45,334 nucleotides of DNA from CAZEAB01 sp964552945 (GTDB lineage Archaea; Nanobdellota; Nanobdellia; Woesearchaeales; GW2011-AR9), in the NCBI GenBank assembly GCA_964552945.1, contig CAZKIP010000009.1:1-45334 (forward strand), read 5' to 3'. This document shows, one piece after another, positions 14,795 to 23,005 of this stretch (its first letter is position 1; every line of letters begins with the position of its first letter). A program made the position numbers and the translations under genes. The notes beneath the pieces were generated by a model. The model made no database searches. It saw only the letters and a list, made by a program, of their open reading frames with translations, and was not told where the DNA came from.

Positions 14795-15063
14795 AGTTTA
14801 CACTATCCACTTTTAATAGAAAGTAAAAATAGAATTCCACTTTCTACTTTTTCTCTACCACCAACCCCCTGTCATTTTGTATTTTTTTCTGATTTAAATA
14901 CCTTTCTGTTTTGGAAGATACATTCACTTTTGAATGGTCAGAAAAGATATATAAAGGGTTCATAATTCCAAAGGATTTCTTACTTTTTTCAACAAAAAAT
15001 TCTAATCAAAAAAATATCAAAAAAGATAAAAACTCTTAAAAACAATCCTCATATCATACAAAC

Positions 15064-15684
15064 ATGGTTCGTTCAAAAAAAGATCTTGCAGTTTATCTAA
15101 GTAAATTAAAATCCTTTGAAAAACCTTCTATACAATTAGAACAATATGCCACTCCTTCTGATATTGCAGCAGAATGGGCATGGAATATGGCTCTTAAAGG
15201 AGAAGTTGCCAATAAAATAATCCTTGATGCCGCTTGTGGTCCAGGAATCATTGGAATGGCCCTACTAGTCATGGGTGCAAAAAAAATATATTTCCTTGAC
15301 AAGGATAAAGAAGCAATGCAACTTTGTATTGACAATTACAATAAAATAAAAGAAGAATATGAAGTTGGTGAAGCAGAATTCATTATTGAAGACATTTCCT
15401 TATTTGATGGAATAGTAGATTTAGTGGTACAAAATCCTCCTTTTGGAACCAAGGTAAAACATATTGATAAAATCTTCTTAGAGAAAGCTTTTCAAGTAAC
15501 AAATATTGTTTATAGCATGCACAAATGGTCTACCAAAGGGTTTGTAGAAGCAATTTCTAAAGATCATTCTTTCAAGATAACAGATGCTTGGAGATATGAA
15601 TTTCCAATCAAGAAAACCTTTGCCCACCATAAAAAGAAAGTTGAATATGTTGATGTGGGTTTATGGCGAATGGAAAAGAATTAA
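15064..15684 (+). CDS. METTL5-like rRNA adenine-N6 methyltransferase
   Basis: A 206-residue SAM methyltransferase. The start with QLEQYATPSDIAAEWAW is the hallmark of the METTL5 family. Motif I is DAACGPG (55-61), and the catalytic motif for adenine-N6 methylation is NPPFGT (124-129). In eukaryotes METTL5 with TRMT112 makes m6A at one site in 18S rRNA; archaeal homologues are expected to modify the equivalent 16S position. A TATA-like stretch lies about 25 nt upstream of the ATG, with a long A-rich leader region before it. The 3' end overlaps the convergent purB gene by 24 bp. Confidence 0.88.
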   Translation: MVRSKKDLAVYLSKLKSFEKPSIQLEQYATPSDIAAEWAWNMALKGEVANKIILDAACGPGIIGMALLVMGAKKIYFLDKDKEAMQLCIDNYNKIKEEYEVGEAEFIIEDISLFDGIVDLVVQNPPFGTKVKHIDKIFLEKAFQVTNIVYSMHKWSTKGFVEAISKDHSFKITDAWRYEFPIKKTFAHHKKKVEYVDVGLWRMEKN

Positions 15685-17127
15685 AGTTGGCTTTCCATGA
15701 CATTGATCATAAACTGCTTGCACAATTTCTTTACTTTTTCCAACATATTGCAAAGGGTCGGTAATTCTTCTAACTATTGATTCATCTATCCTTGACATTA
15801 CTTCCGCATTTCCAAGTAAATGTTCTCCAAAATCTTTTTGAGAATTCCAAGCTTGAGTAGCTAACTCTCCAGTTAAATCGTGAGCAGCAGATCTACTCAT
15901 TGGATTACTAACTCTTCTACCATCAGTTAAATATGTCATGACTTGTTGTGCAGTTACAGCGCCATAACTTCTTTGTACACGTTCCCTGCTACGTTCCTCA
16001 CGTATTTTTAACCAATAAACAATATTTGATAAACGTTTAATCCCATGATCCAAAAATTTGAAACCATCTTCAAAATTAATTCTTGAATTTGATGATGCAG
16101 ACAAATTACGTGCATATGGCATTTCACAATTAGCCATTCCCGTCATTAAATTCCCTCTTAGATAATTAGCAAGAGACATCACTTGTTCTTCACCAGTAGG
16201 ATTCCCATTTTTTGCATCTTTATGAGGCATTGCTGAACTACCTTTATTCTTACTAGGAGACCCATTTATGAAAACATTTACATCATCACTACGGCCCCAC
16301 GCAACATATCTAGCCAAATTATTCATTGTTTCACCTAATCTTGCCATGACAAAAAGAATATCTGCTTCAAATTCTAATCCTGGAACTTGAGCAGGAGCAG
16401 TCATGAAATTTACACCTAAACTATCACAATATTTTTTCTGGACAGCAATTCCATCAACATCTAATGCTGTTAAAGAATGATGATTCCCAGTAGCATCCGC
16501 CCATTTTCCCATGATTGAATTGTTATAAACAAATTCTAACACACCCAATCCTGATTGTAACATCTCTCCGTAATGAGCAAAAGGTCTTCCCGCTACCGTT
16601 GGTAATGCGTCATATAAATGAGAGGTATCCATATGTGGAACAGCTATCCATTCAACTGCCTTTTCAAGAACAATGTCACGAAGATTTTCTATAGACCTAG
16701 CAATAACTTCTAAAGAAGCTTTTAATTGTAATGCTCTTGCTGGTTGAGTTGTATCTGCACTTGTCTTACCTTTATTAATGTGAGTAGCCGCTTGTGCACT
16801 TACTTGTTCTTCTAAAGCTGTATTAACTGCAATGATATCATGCCCAGTTCTTGCTTCTAAATAACGAATTCTATCTGGAGAAACATTAATAATTGTTGCA
16901 GCAGAATTAATTTCATCTGCATCTTCTGGAGGAATAACATCTGGATGTAAATCACTTAACACTTTTGCTGCCAATCCTTGCACAGCTAATTGAGAATCCA
17001 TTGTTTCATTAGATCCCCATGTTTCAACCATATCTAAAGTGCCATATCTGCCTGCTGCTAACGTATTTGTGTCTACTTCAAATCCTTTTGGAAATCTTCT
17101 CAGTGGTTTTGTTTTCACATTACTCAC
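15661..17127 (-). CDS. purB: Adenylosuccinate lyase-like protein
   Basis: A 488-residue member of the fumarase/aspartase superfamily. It would release fumarate from adenylosuccinate (second step IMP to AMP). The signature loop GSSAMPHK (296-303) with the flexible catalytic serine is present, but the usual MPHKxNP becomes MPHKDAKNGNP, a four-residue insertion. The TSxD motif is KTSAD (121-125), but the histidine that normally precedes it (HFGxTSxD) is absent. The TSHLYDALPTVAG segment (168-180) supplies a histidine at the position of the RTHxQxAxP motif. It is the third gene of guaB-purA-purB, 25 bp after purA, with a GTG start. Identity is supported by context; the active site looks diverged. 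Confidence 0.8.
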   Translation of the reverse strand: MSNVKTKPLRRFPKGFEVDTNTLAAGRYGTLDMVETWGSNETMDSQLAVQGLAAKVLSDLHPDVIPPEDADEINSAATIINVSPDRIRYLEARTGHDIIAVNTALEEQVSAQAATHINKGKTSADTTQPARALQLKASLEVIARSIENLRDIVLEKAVEWIAVPHMDTSHLYDALPTVAGRPFAHYGEMLQSGLGVLEFVYNNSIMGKWADATGNHHSLTALDVDGIAVQKKYCDSLGVNFMTAPAQVPGLEFEADILFVMARLGETMNNLARYVAWGRSDDVNVFINGSPSKNKGSSAMPHKDAKNGNPTGEEQVMSLANYLRGNLMTGMANCEMPYARNLSASSNSRINFEDGFKFLDHGIKRLSNIVYWLKIREERSRERVQRSYGAVTAQQVMTYLTDGRRVSNPMSRSAAHDLTGELATQAWNSQKDFGEHLLGNAEVMSRIDESIVRRITDPLQYVGKSKEIVQAVYDQCHGKPTLILFHSP

Positions 17128-17152
17128 ATTACTTAAAAAAATATCCCCATTT

Positions 17153-19000
17153 TTAAGCCACCTTCTTTACGAAATATTTTTTACTTGTTTTTGGACCAGC
17201 ACCTACAGAAATAACCGTATTCCCGCCAGAAACTTTAGCCAAATAATTTCCCCAATTAGGGTGTAAAATATCCCCTGGTTTCAACTCATTGGTTCCATCT
17301 TCATTCAACGAATCCCATGAGGGTAATAAATCCAAAATTGGAACACATCCTCTTACAGTAAGATGTTCTTCCCTTAACGGCATCCTAGGAGTTATAATAT
17401 CTCCTTTTTTGTAGCCAGGATAATCTCCTGTAACTTTGTAAGCAGTAACAACTCCTACTAAAAGAACATCCAAGGCCCTATCACCTGCATTCCTATGTTG
17501 AAAAGAATTCCTTTCAAACTTGTAAACTTGCCCAGATTCAACATTATCGTCATGTCTTTTTATTCTAGCTCTTCCAGAAGTAACCCCTGTTTCTCCCCAA
17601 TGATATGCGGTCAACAAAGTATGTGCTTCTGCTAAAGAAAATTCGCAATCAATTCCTTTAATGTTAACTTTTGACTCCTGCAAAGAAAAACCTTGTTCCA
17701 TTGCACTGAAGTAAGCAGCAGTAACATCATGGAAAGCAGTTTTTATTTCCTCTTTTGTTAAAAAGACATCCAAAGAAGCAGTTTTCTCAAACGTATACTC
17801 CACCCCATCTTTGGTTGCAGATAATTTGCTTAAAGCATCCTGTCTAATTAGACCAGACATGGTTTTATCCTTACCACCTACAGAAGTATTTCCAAATTTA
17901 AAAATTAACACTTTATAATAATTGACAACTGAATCATCTAAATTTGCATTGGCAATCGTCTGGGCAGAATGAGTTCCCGCAGCTGTCTGATTAATACCAA
18001 ATTTACAAGGTCCTGAAAGTGGAACGGATTGTACTCCTTCTAAGACACCAGGTTCACCCCTAGCAACCCTCTCATTTTTTTCTTCAATCGTATCACCAAT
18101 GAAAAATAAATCAGCTTCGGCAATTTTTTTGTATTCTTTCCATAAAAATTCTGCAGGATTAGAGCTAGCAAAAAATTTACGTTCGCCATGGCTTAATTTA
18201 TCATGTAAAACTTTCAAACGAGGTATCGCCTCGTATATATTAGAATTTTCTAAAGCATTTCCAAGAGTACGTAAATTACTAATACCCACATTTCTCAATT
18301 TTTCATCATGCTTTATTCGATCATTAAATTCTTGAATTTGAGCATTAACCAATTTGATAAATCTTTCTTTATCATACAAAACATGTTCCAATCTTGGTGC
18401 TTTCTTACCTCCAGCATACATTGCAGAAGAAGTTGCTCCTGAAATGGTTGATGCCATCGTATCTTCTCTACAAATCACATCGTCAGCCCTGTTTGTAGGC
18501 ACAACCAAATTGGTTTTCAAATCGACAACAATATTGTAATCTTTACCAAGGGCCTTTTTACCTGTTTTATGAATACGAGTTATTTCATCCTCCAAAGTAA
18601 AAGGATTCATTTGAGTGTTTCTACCAATTAAATTACTTATATCTGGATCGGCAGAAGTTGATGGACAAAGATGAAAGTTAATTGGGACCAGATTACCATT
18701 TTCATCAAAAGTATAAGCCCCTTTACCGGCATTATGGGTACTATCTTCAGCGGCAACCCAAGTAATCCTTGGATCGGCTAATCGAAGAATTTCTACCTCG
18801 GCACCTTTACCTTCATCACCTTTCTGACCACCAGTAATAGTATAAACATTAGTTTTACCATCAACATCTGGGAAATAAAGCTCTTTAGCTTCTTCAGGAG
18901 AAATAACTTGAAATCTAGCTGTATCAGTTGGAGTAAATTCTGAACTAACTATATACTCCAAATCCTTCATATCTGCAAATCTTACATCGACAAAGCTCAT
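17153..19000 (-). CDS. purA: Divergent, enlarged adenylosuccinate synthetase
   Basis: GTP-dependent ligation of aspartate to IMP, first step of IMP to AMP. The P-loop motif is GGQKGDEGKG (57-66), where the standard is GxQWGDEGKG, so the catalytic Asp is retained (Asp62). The second catalytic motif NAGHT reads NAGKG (90-94), so the catalytic histidine is Lys93. Further matches are GATSSAMYAGGKKAPR against the IMP loop TTGRGIGP, LEGVQSVPLSG against FEGAQG, and GETGVTSGRARIKR against the GATTGRxRR region. The protein has 615 residues, against about 340-430 in the family, with about 50 extra N-terminal residues and internal insertions. The ATG lies 1 nt after the guaB stop. Homology is confident; activity as standard PurA is open. 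Confidence 0.82.
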   Translation of the reverse strand: MSFVDVRFADMKDLEYIVSSEFTPTDTARFQVISPEEAKELYFPDVDGKTNVYTITGGQKGDEGKGAEVEILRLADPRITWVAAEDSTHNAGKGAYTFDENGNLVPINFHLCPSTSADPDISNLIGRNTQMNPFTLEDEITRIHKTGKKALGKDYNIVVDLKTNLVVPTNRADDVICREDTMASTISGATSSAMYAGGKKAPRLEHVLYDKERFIKLVNAQIQEFNDRIKHDEKLRNVGISNLRTLGNALENSNIYEAIPRLKVLHDKLSHGERKFFASSNPAEFLWKEYKKIAEADLFFIGDTIEEKNERVARGEPGVLEGVQSVPLSGPCKFGINQTAAGTHSAQTIANANLDDSVVNYYKVLIFKFGNTSVGGKDKTMSGLIRQDALSKLSATKDGVEYTFEKTASLDVFLTKEEIKTAFHDVTAAYFSAMEQGFSLQESKVNIKGIDCEFSLAEAHTLLTAYHWGETGVTSGRARIKRHDDNVESGQVYKFERNSFQHRNAGDRALDVLLVGVVTAYKVTGDYPGYKKGDIITPRMPLREEHLTVRGCVPILDLLPSWDSLNEDGTNELKPGDILHPNWGNYLAKVSGGNTVISVGAGPKTSKKYFVKKVA

Positions 19001-19001
19001 T

Positions 19002-20447
19002 TTATTTTCTCATCTCCATGTTATGTGTATCTCCCACAATTAGTTGTGAGAAACCAGACATTGCTTCTATCACTGCATTGTCCCTATATTCTGCCAAATT
19101 ATGAGCACCTGCATTACTCATTGCAGCTTTTATTTTCATCAAATCTTTTTTCAAATTAGGTTTCATCCTACCTTTGTAAGGAACACGCCCTTCCTCTCCC
19201 TCAGTGAAAAATGTACCCATTCCAGCATGAGCATATCTTGCCAAATTCTTAGCACGAGCAGAACCTTCCCCCCATGTTGCAACGGCATGCATATTTCTTT
19301 CAATTCTGGTTTGGTTTCCATTTATATCATATTTTTCACCAGCAGCTTCTAAGAATTTGTTAAAGTAACCGCCCATCATTACTGCATCTGCAACCGTTAG
19401 AGCTATTATTATATCGGCTGCCGAAGACACACCACCATCAGCTATTAAAGACACGTATCTACCAGTAGCATTAAAGTAATTATCACGAGCTTTACCACAT
19501 TCAATTACTGCAGTCATTGGTGCTCTACCGGTTGCTTTTTCTCTCTTGGTAGTGCAAATTGATCCAGAAGACATTCCAACTTTAATTGCATCTACCCCAG
19601 ATTTGATCAAAAACATGGCTGCTTCATAAGTAACAACATTACCTGCACATAATGGAACATCATGTTTTCCTTTGTATTTAGTAATTAAGTTCCTCATAAA
19701 TTCATTGTATCCATCAGAAGTATCAACAACAATCATATCAACTCCAGCATTAATATTTGCATCAACTCTTTCTTGCCATCCTTTATGTGTAGATGTTGCA
19801 GCTGCAATGTTTAATGAATGCATATCCTTTCTAAAAGCTAACTTTTCTAAACGACCATATTGATCTGTAACAACTAAGAAAGATGAATCAGATTCACGTA
19901 AAAGTTTCTGTGCTTTCTTAGTAGAAATACTTGGACTCTTACAGGTCAAAATCCCATCATCCAATCCAACCATCGATTTGGTAACCGGTAACTGCGGATC
20001 AACAGGATTATCTAAATAATTATTGTGAACAAATACTCCTAAAAATTTATTGTGTTTATTTACAACTGGAACTTTTGAATGACCATATCTCTCAATTCTT
20101 GATAATGCTTGTTCAATTGTTGCTGTATCTCTAATTGTTTCAGGTTGATCAACAAAACCCATCTCATGTGCTTTTAATCTAGCAACAATATCAGCTTGCT
20201 CAGTTATTGGTAAACTAACAGGTAAAACAGGTATGCCTCCTTCATTAGCCAAAGCAAAAGCCAGTTCATAACCTGTTACAGAACTCATTGCGGCACTGAG
20301 TAAAGGTATACGAACATTCAAACCAGCGATTGTACTTTCTAAAGAAACGTCAGTCATCCGACAATCCGAAGAAGTAAATCCCGGAAGCAAACTAAATTCA
20401 CCAAAAGTTAGTCCCAAACCTTCCGGCATAATTATTCTTCCTGCCAT
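19002..20447 (-). CDS. guaB: IMP dehydrogenase
   Basis: Oxidises IMP to XMP with NAD+, the first committed step to GMP. A 481-residue TIM barrel with an inserted pair of CBS domains (about 95-215). The catalytic cysteine is Cys298 in SSGSICTT (usual GPGSICTTR). The phosphate-binding ADGGVSSAADI segment and the flap-linked EGRVPYKGRM segment are clear. First gene of the guaB-purA-purB operon; each following gene starts within 1-25 bp. With all three, the cell could interconvert IMP to AMP and part of the way to GMP. No de novo purine genes are in the window, consistent with salvage from a host or environment. Confidence 0.93.
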   Translation of the reverse strand: MAGRIIMPEGLGLTFGEFSLLPGFTSSDCRMTDVSLESTIAGLNVRIPLLSAAMSSVTGYELAFALANEGGIPVLPVSLPITEQADIVARLKAHEMGFVDQPETIRDTATIEQALSRIERYGHSKVPVVNKHNKFLGVFVHNNYLDNPVDPQLPVTKSMVGLDDGILTCKSPSISTKKAQKLLRESDSSFLVVTDQYGRLEKLAFRKDMHSLNIAAATSTHKGWQERVDANINAGVDMIVVDTSDGYNEFMRNLITKYKGKHDVPLCAGNVVTYEAAMFLIKSGVDAIKVGMSSGSICTTKREKATGRAPMTAVIECGKARDNYFNATGRYVSLIADGGVSSAADIIIALTVADAVMMGGYFNKFLEAAGEKYDINGNQTRIERNMHAVATWGEGSARAKNLARYAHAGMGTFFTEGEEGRVPYKGRMKPNLKKDLMKIKAAMSNAGAHNLAEYRDNAVIEAMSGFSQLIVGDTHNMEMRK

Positions 20448-20485
20448 TATAATCTAATAAAAATGAATTTATTATTCATTAAAAA

Positions 20486-20498
20486 CGTTTATATCCTT
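20486..20498 (-). promoter_or_regulatory. TATA box of the guaB-purA-purB operon
   Basis: The minus strand reads AAGGATATAAACG about 40-50 nt before the guaB ATG, predicting a leader of roughly 20 nt. No Shine-Dalgarno is evident before guaB. A plus-strand TATA box (AATATAAATATC near 20543-20554) serves the divergent small membrane gene. Confidence 0.5.
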
Positions 20499-20583
20499 CA
20501 ACAATTGTAAAGAAACCATTGTAAACCACTATGTACGAAAATAATATAAATATCAAATTATTTCAGAAAAATGGTGATACCAG

Positions 20584-20775
20584 ATGTGTAAATTAAAAAC
20601 AGTTCTAATTACAAATATTGTTATATTCAGTGTAGTGTTACTTTTACATCTTACTAGAGCAATTTCTCAATGGAATTTGACTTCAGGTCCTTTAGATTTC
20701 CCAGTATGGTTTAGTTATATAGTAACTATCTTCCTTGCTTATATGATATATATCAATTGGAGGAATTTGAAATGA
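20584..20775 (+). CDS. Small two-helix membrane protein
   Basis: A 63-residue protein with two hydrophobic segments (about 6-25 and 40-58), a short polar loop (SQWNLTSGPLDFPVW) and a basic C-terminus. No family is recognised. A GGTGAT Shine-Dalgarno sits 5 nt before the ATG, and a TATA box lies 30-40 nt upstream. Its TGA overlaps the ATG of the next gene, so the two small proteins are made together and might form a membrane/cytosol pair. Confidence 0.65.
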   Translation: MCKLKTVLITNIVIFSVVLLLHLTRAISQWNLTSGPLDFPVWFSYIVTIFLAYMIYINWRNLK

Positions 20776-21068
20776 AAATAACTATAGACACAACCGTGGA
20801 TTCGCATGAAGATATCAGAAAAGTTTTGGAAATATTACATCATGTTGTACAAAAGAAAAATAACACTGATACAACGCCAATGATGGGAATGTTTAATTCA
20901 GAAGAAACAAAGACAGATTCTACAGACATGATGTCAATGTTTTCATCACAAGAAACTGAAAGAAAAGAAATTCCAGATACTCCACCTGACTTTACTTCAT
21001 TGATAAATCTACGTAATCAAGAAGAAAATAAAGAAGAAAATAATGATCCAAAATTAGAATTTTTCTAA
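20772..21068 (+). CDS. DPANN-type small acidic protein (MKITIDT family)
   Basis: A 98-residue protein starting MKITIDTTVDSHEDIRKVLEIL, an N-terminal module repeatedly seen in Woesearchaeota/Pacearchaeota-type genomes, followed by an acidic low-complexity tail. The tail carries two near-repeats (PMMGMFNSEET and DMMSMFSSQET). Function is unknown; the N-terminus predicts one strand plus one helix, the rest is probably disordered. I start it at the ATG 20772, which has a GGAGG Shine-Dalgarno 8 nt upstream; an in-frame TTG at 20757 overlaps that site. Coupled by ATGA overlap to the membrane gene before it. The 3' end overlaps the next convergent gene by 4 bp. Confidence 0.7.
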   Translation: MKITIDTTVDSHEDIRKVLEILHHVVQKKNNTDTTPMMGMFNSEETKTDSTDMMSMFSSQETERKEIPDTPPDFTSLINLRNQEENKEENNDPKLEFF

Positions 21069-21979
21069 CTGGAATCTAATCTAAATCCTAGTAAAGGACT
21101 AATTCTTCGGTACCAAGGTTCGGTTCCATCTCTGATTGTAAGTAGTCCTAGTTGTAAATAATCGCCAGCACTACCCTTACAAACTAGACCTAGTTGTAAA
21201 CCTTCGAAAGCTTCTGTAACTACATTAGCCAAACCAGCTTGTAACCCTTTACCTTTCTTGGTAACGTTGAGTCCACCAACTTGAACTCCAGAAACAGTTT
21301 CATCAGTTTTGTTAACAATACCAGCTTGAACTCCTTTACCTTTTTCAAGCAAATTAACTCCACCAACCTGAGCACCAGTCATTTCTTTAGTAGCTCTATT
21401 AACAGCAGCAACTTGAGCTCCTTTAGAAGTTTCAGTTTGGTTGTAAACGCCTGTTTGAAGAGAACGATTTAAATCTGGGGCAACATTAACAATACCAGTT
21501 TGTGAAGCATATATTAAACCATTACCATGATTAATGACACCAACTTGAAAACCATTGTATTTGTCAACAGTGTTATGTACGCCAACTTGTACACCAATGC
21601 TGGAACGACATTTATCAGACTCATCCAAAAGGTTAGCCACTCCAACTTGTAAACCTGCAAATTCATCTTGTTTATTAGCAAGACCAACCGCAACTCCAGC
21701 AGCTTGTTTAGCTTTATTATATCCACCAACTTGGACACCATTAACAACATCAGCAACATTCACTGAACCTACTTGCAAACCTGCAAATTCAGCATCTCTA
21801 GCAACAGGATTAGAGGTAATATTTCTTCCAGTAGAAGCTTGTAGTCCATAACCAGCTTCATTAGCTTTATTTTGAACTAAACTTAATTGAGCACCCCTCA
21901 TTTCATGAGCAGCAGTTTTATAACCAAATTGCACTCCACGGGGATTATCAGTATTTCTTAATCTTATTTCGAGTTCCAT
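21065..21979 (-). CDS. Repeat protein with GxQxGxxN motifs
   Basis: A 304-residue protein built of about twelve tandem units of 20-22 residues with the consensus GxQxGxxN (GVQVGGYN, GLQVGVAN, GVQVGVHN, GAQVGGVN, GVQAGIVN and others). It ends with LQLGLLTIRDGTEPWYRRISPLLGF. Such repeats occur in the LA_2272-type 'surface repeat' family and probably form a beta-solenoid. No signal peptide or membrane anchor is visible, so surface location is not supported here. A TATA box TTTATAAG lies about 30 nt upstream of the ATG, suggesting a leaderless mRNA. Function is unknown. Confidence 0.75.
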   Translation of the reverse strand: MELEIRLRNTDNPRGVQFGYKTAAHEMRGAQLSLVQNKANEAGYGLQASTGRNITSNPVARDAEFAGLQVGSVNVADVVNGVQVGGYNKAKQAAGVAVGLANKQDEFAGLQVGVANLLDESDKCRSSIGVQVGVHNTVDKYNGFQVGVINHGNGLIYASQTGIVNVAPDLNRSLQTGVYNQTETSKGAQVAAVNRATKEMTGAQVGGVNLLEKGKGVQAGIVNKTDETVSGVQVGGLNVTKKGKGLQAGLANVVTEAFEGLQLGLVCKGSAGDYLQLGLLTIRDGTEPWYRRISPLLGFRLDSS

Positions 21980-22047
21980 TTTAAGTAGAATTAGAGGAGA
22001 TTACTTATAAATCTTTCGGTTTGTTGCTACTTTAAAGTGAAAACCAG

Positions 22048-22302
22048 TTATTCAGAAGAAATAACATTTTTAATCTTAGAAAATAAGGAAACATAATCCT
22101 TGTAAGAATTGCTACAACCACCACAATCTCCTAAATGAGAATAAACTCCTCCTATGACACCTGCTCTTTCATTACCATATACTGCCAATTCTCCTAGAAT
22201 ATCTCTTTCCTGAGTTTTATTTACTCCCGTAGTTAAGTCTGCCATTTGCATTAAATGCCAATCAGTCATTCCTACTTCATCACAGAGTGTATCTCCAACC
22301 AT
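22048..22302 (-). CDS. Small protein with HxxxCxxC zinc-finger-like motif
   Basis: An 84-residue protein. The segment SHLGDCGGC holds His56, Cys60 and Cys63, the H-x3-C-x2-C pattern of zf-HC2/ZAS anti-sigma-like zinc fingers, with Cys7 as a possible fourth ligand. The helical N-terminus resembles that fold, but a long glycine-rich middle does not. Archaea lack sigma factors, so if the motif is real it has another partner. A minus-strand TATA box TTTATAAATAGG lies about 25 nt before the ATG (leaderless). Confidence 0.55.
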   Translation of the reverse strand: MVGDTLCDEVGMTDWHLMQMADLTTGVNKTQERDILGELAVYGNERAGVIGGVYSHLGDCGGCSNSYKDYVSLFSKIKNVISSE

Positions 22303-22375
22303 ATTTTACTCAAGAAAAGGCCTATTTATAAAACTTTAGGAGATTAGTACTGTGGAGTAATTACAAATCAAAACC

Positions 22376-22387
22376 TTTATATATAAG
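22376..22387 (+). promoter_or_regulatory. Strong TATA box for the 22435 gene
   Basis: TTTATATATAAG, about 50-60 nt before the start codon, is one of the clearest archaeal TATA boxes in the window. It predicts a leader of roughly 25 nt that contains the AAAGGTGA Shine-Dalgarno. Confidence 0.6.
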
Positions 22388-22434
22388 CAATTCTATCATA
22401 AATATAAGTAAAACAAATAACAAAGGTGAAAATA

Positions 22435-22974
22435 ATGACTTTAGACGACATGAATTTTGATGCATATAATGCAAAACAATTAGATCACATTGGTAGACAT
22501 TTAGATGGTAGTGAAGTTGCAGGATCTCATTTTAGTGCAGGATCATTTACTGATGCAAGGGCTTTGGTCGACCATGCTTTAACCCACATCCAAGATTATA
22601 ATGGACAAGTCTTGGTAAGAGAAGTTGATATGGGAAGAGAAGTAGGATATGACGCAGTTGTATCTTTGGAAGGATTACCTGAAGGCGCAACAGTAACCAC
22701 CGAACCTAGAGGAAGAAATGAATATTTAGCAAACATGGTTAGTGGAGTAGCTAAAAACCCAACCAATTGGATGACAATCATAGCTGGACCGTTCAATTCA
22801 GAAGGAACAGCACATGGATTTTACACAATTCATCCAGGTAAAAGTGCACCTCCTTTCCCTATGAACGAGAAAGAATTGAGCGAAACTTACAAAGGAGATG
22901 AATTGGCTGAAAAAATCGAGTTAAACAAAACTCACAAACAATTCTGGGATACTCACGGATTTATTAAAGAGTAA
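22435..22974 (+). CDS. Hypothetical soluble protein
   Basis: A 179-residue protein with no family I recognise. Visible features are a His-rich N-terminal half (LDHIGRHLDG, VDHALTHIQ), a VLVREVDMGREVGYDAVV strand pair, a NPTNWMTIIAGPF segment and a conserved-looking GFYTIHPGKSAPPFPM stretch near residue 140. The composition is that of a soluble, stable globular protein, probably well expressed, given its strong TATA box and AAAGGTGA Shine-Dalgarno 5 nt before the ATG. A GTG at 22426 is in frame but is part of that Shine-Dalgarno. Enzymatic function possible but not assignable. Confidence 0.7.
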   Translation: MTLDDMNFDAYNAKQLDHIGRHLDGSEVAGSHFSAGSFTDARALVDHALTHIQDYNGQVLVREVDMGREVGYDAVVSLEGLPEGATVTTEPRGRNEYLANMVSGVAKNPTNWMTIIAGPFNSEGTAHGFYTIHPGKSAPPFPMNEKELSETYKGDELAEKIELNKTHKQFWDTHGFIKE

Positions 22975-22975
22975 A

Positions 22976-22997
22976 TTTTTTATTTTTTTTATTTTTC
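22976..22997 (+). terminator. T-rich archaeal terminator
   Basis: Two to three runs of 5-8 T residues directly follow the TAA of the 22435 gene, without a hairpin. This is the form of archaeal intrinsic termination. The convergent MgtC/DUF4010 gene ends 9 bp further on. Confidence 0.5.
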
Positions 22998-23005
22998 TAA
23001 TTATT

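Noticed and set aside
17153..19000. PurZ (2-aminoadenine pathway) instead of PurA
   Set aside because: PurZ proteins replace the catalytic Asp of the P-loop motif; here GDEGKG keeps it. The protein is also much longer than PurZ, and no phage polymerase or other Z-genome gene is nearby.
21514..21851. Open frames in other phases across the repeat protein gene
   Set aside because: The periodic GxQxGxxN codons keep several frames open. Their translations are low-complexity Leu/Val or Thr/Ala-rich, and the 304-residue frame has the promoter.
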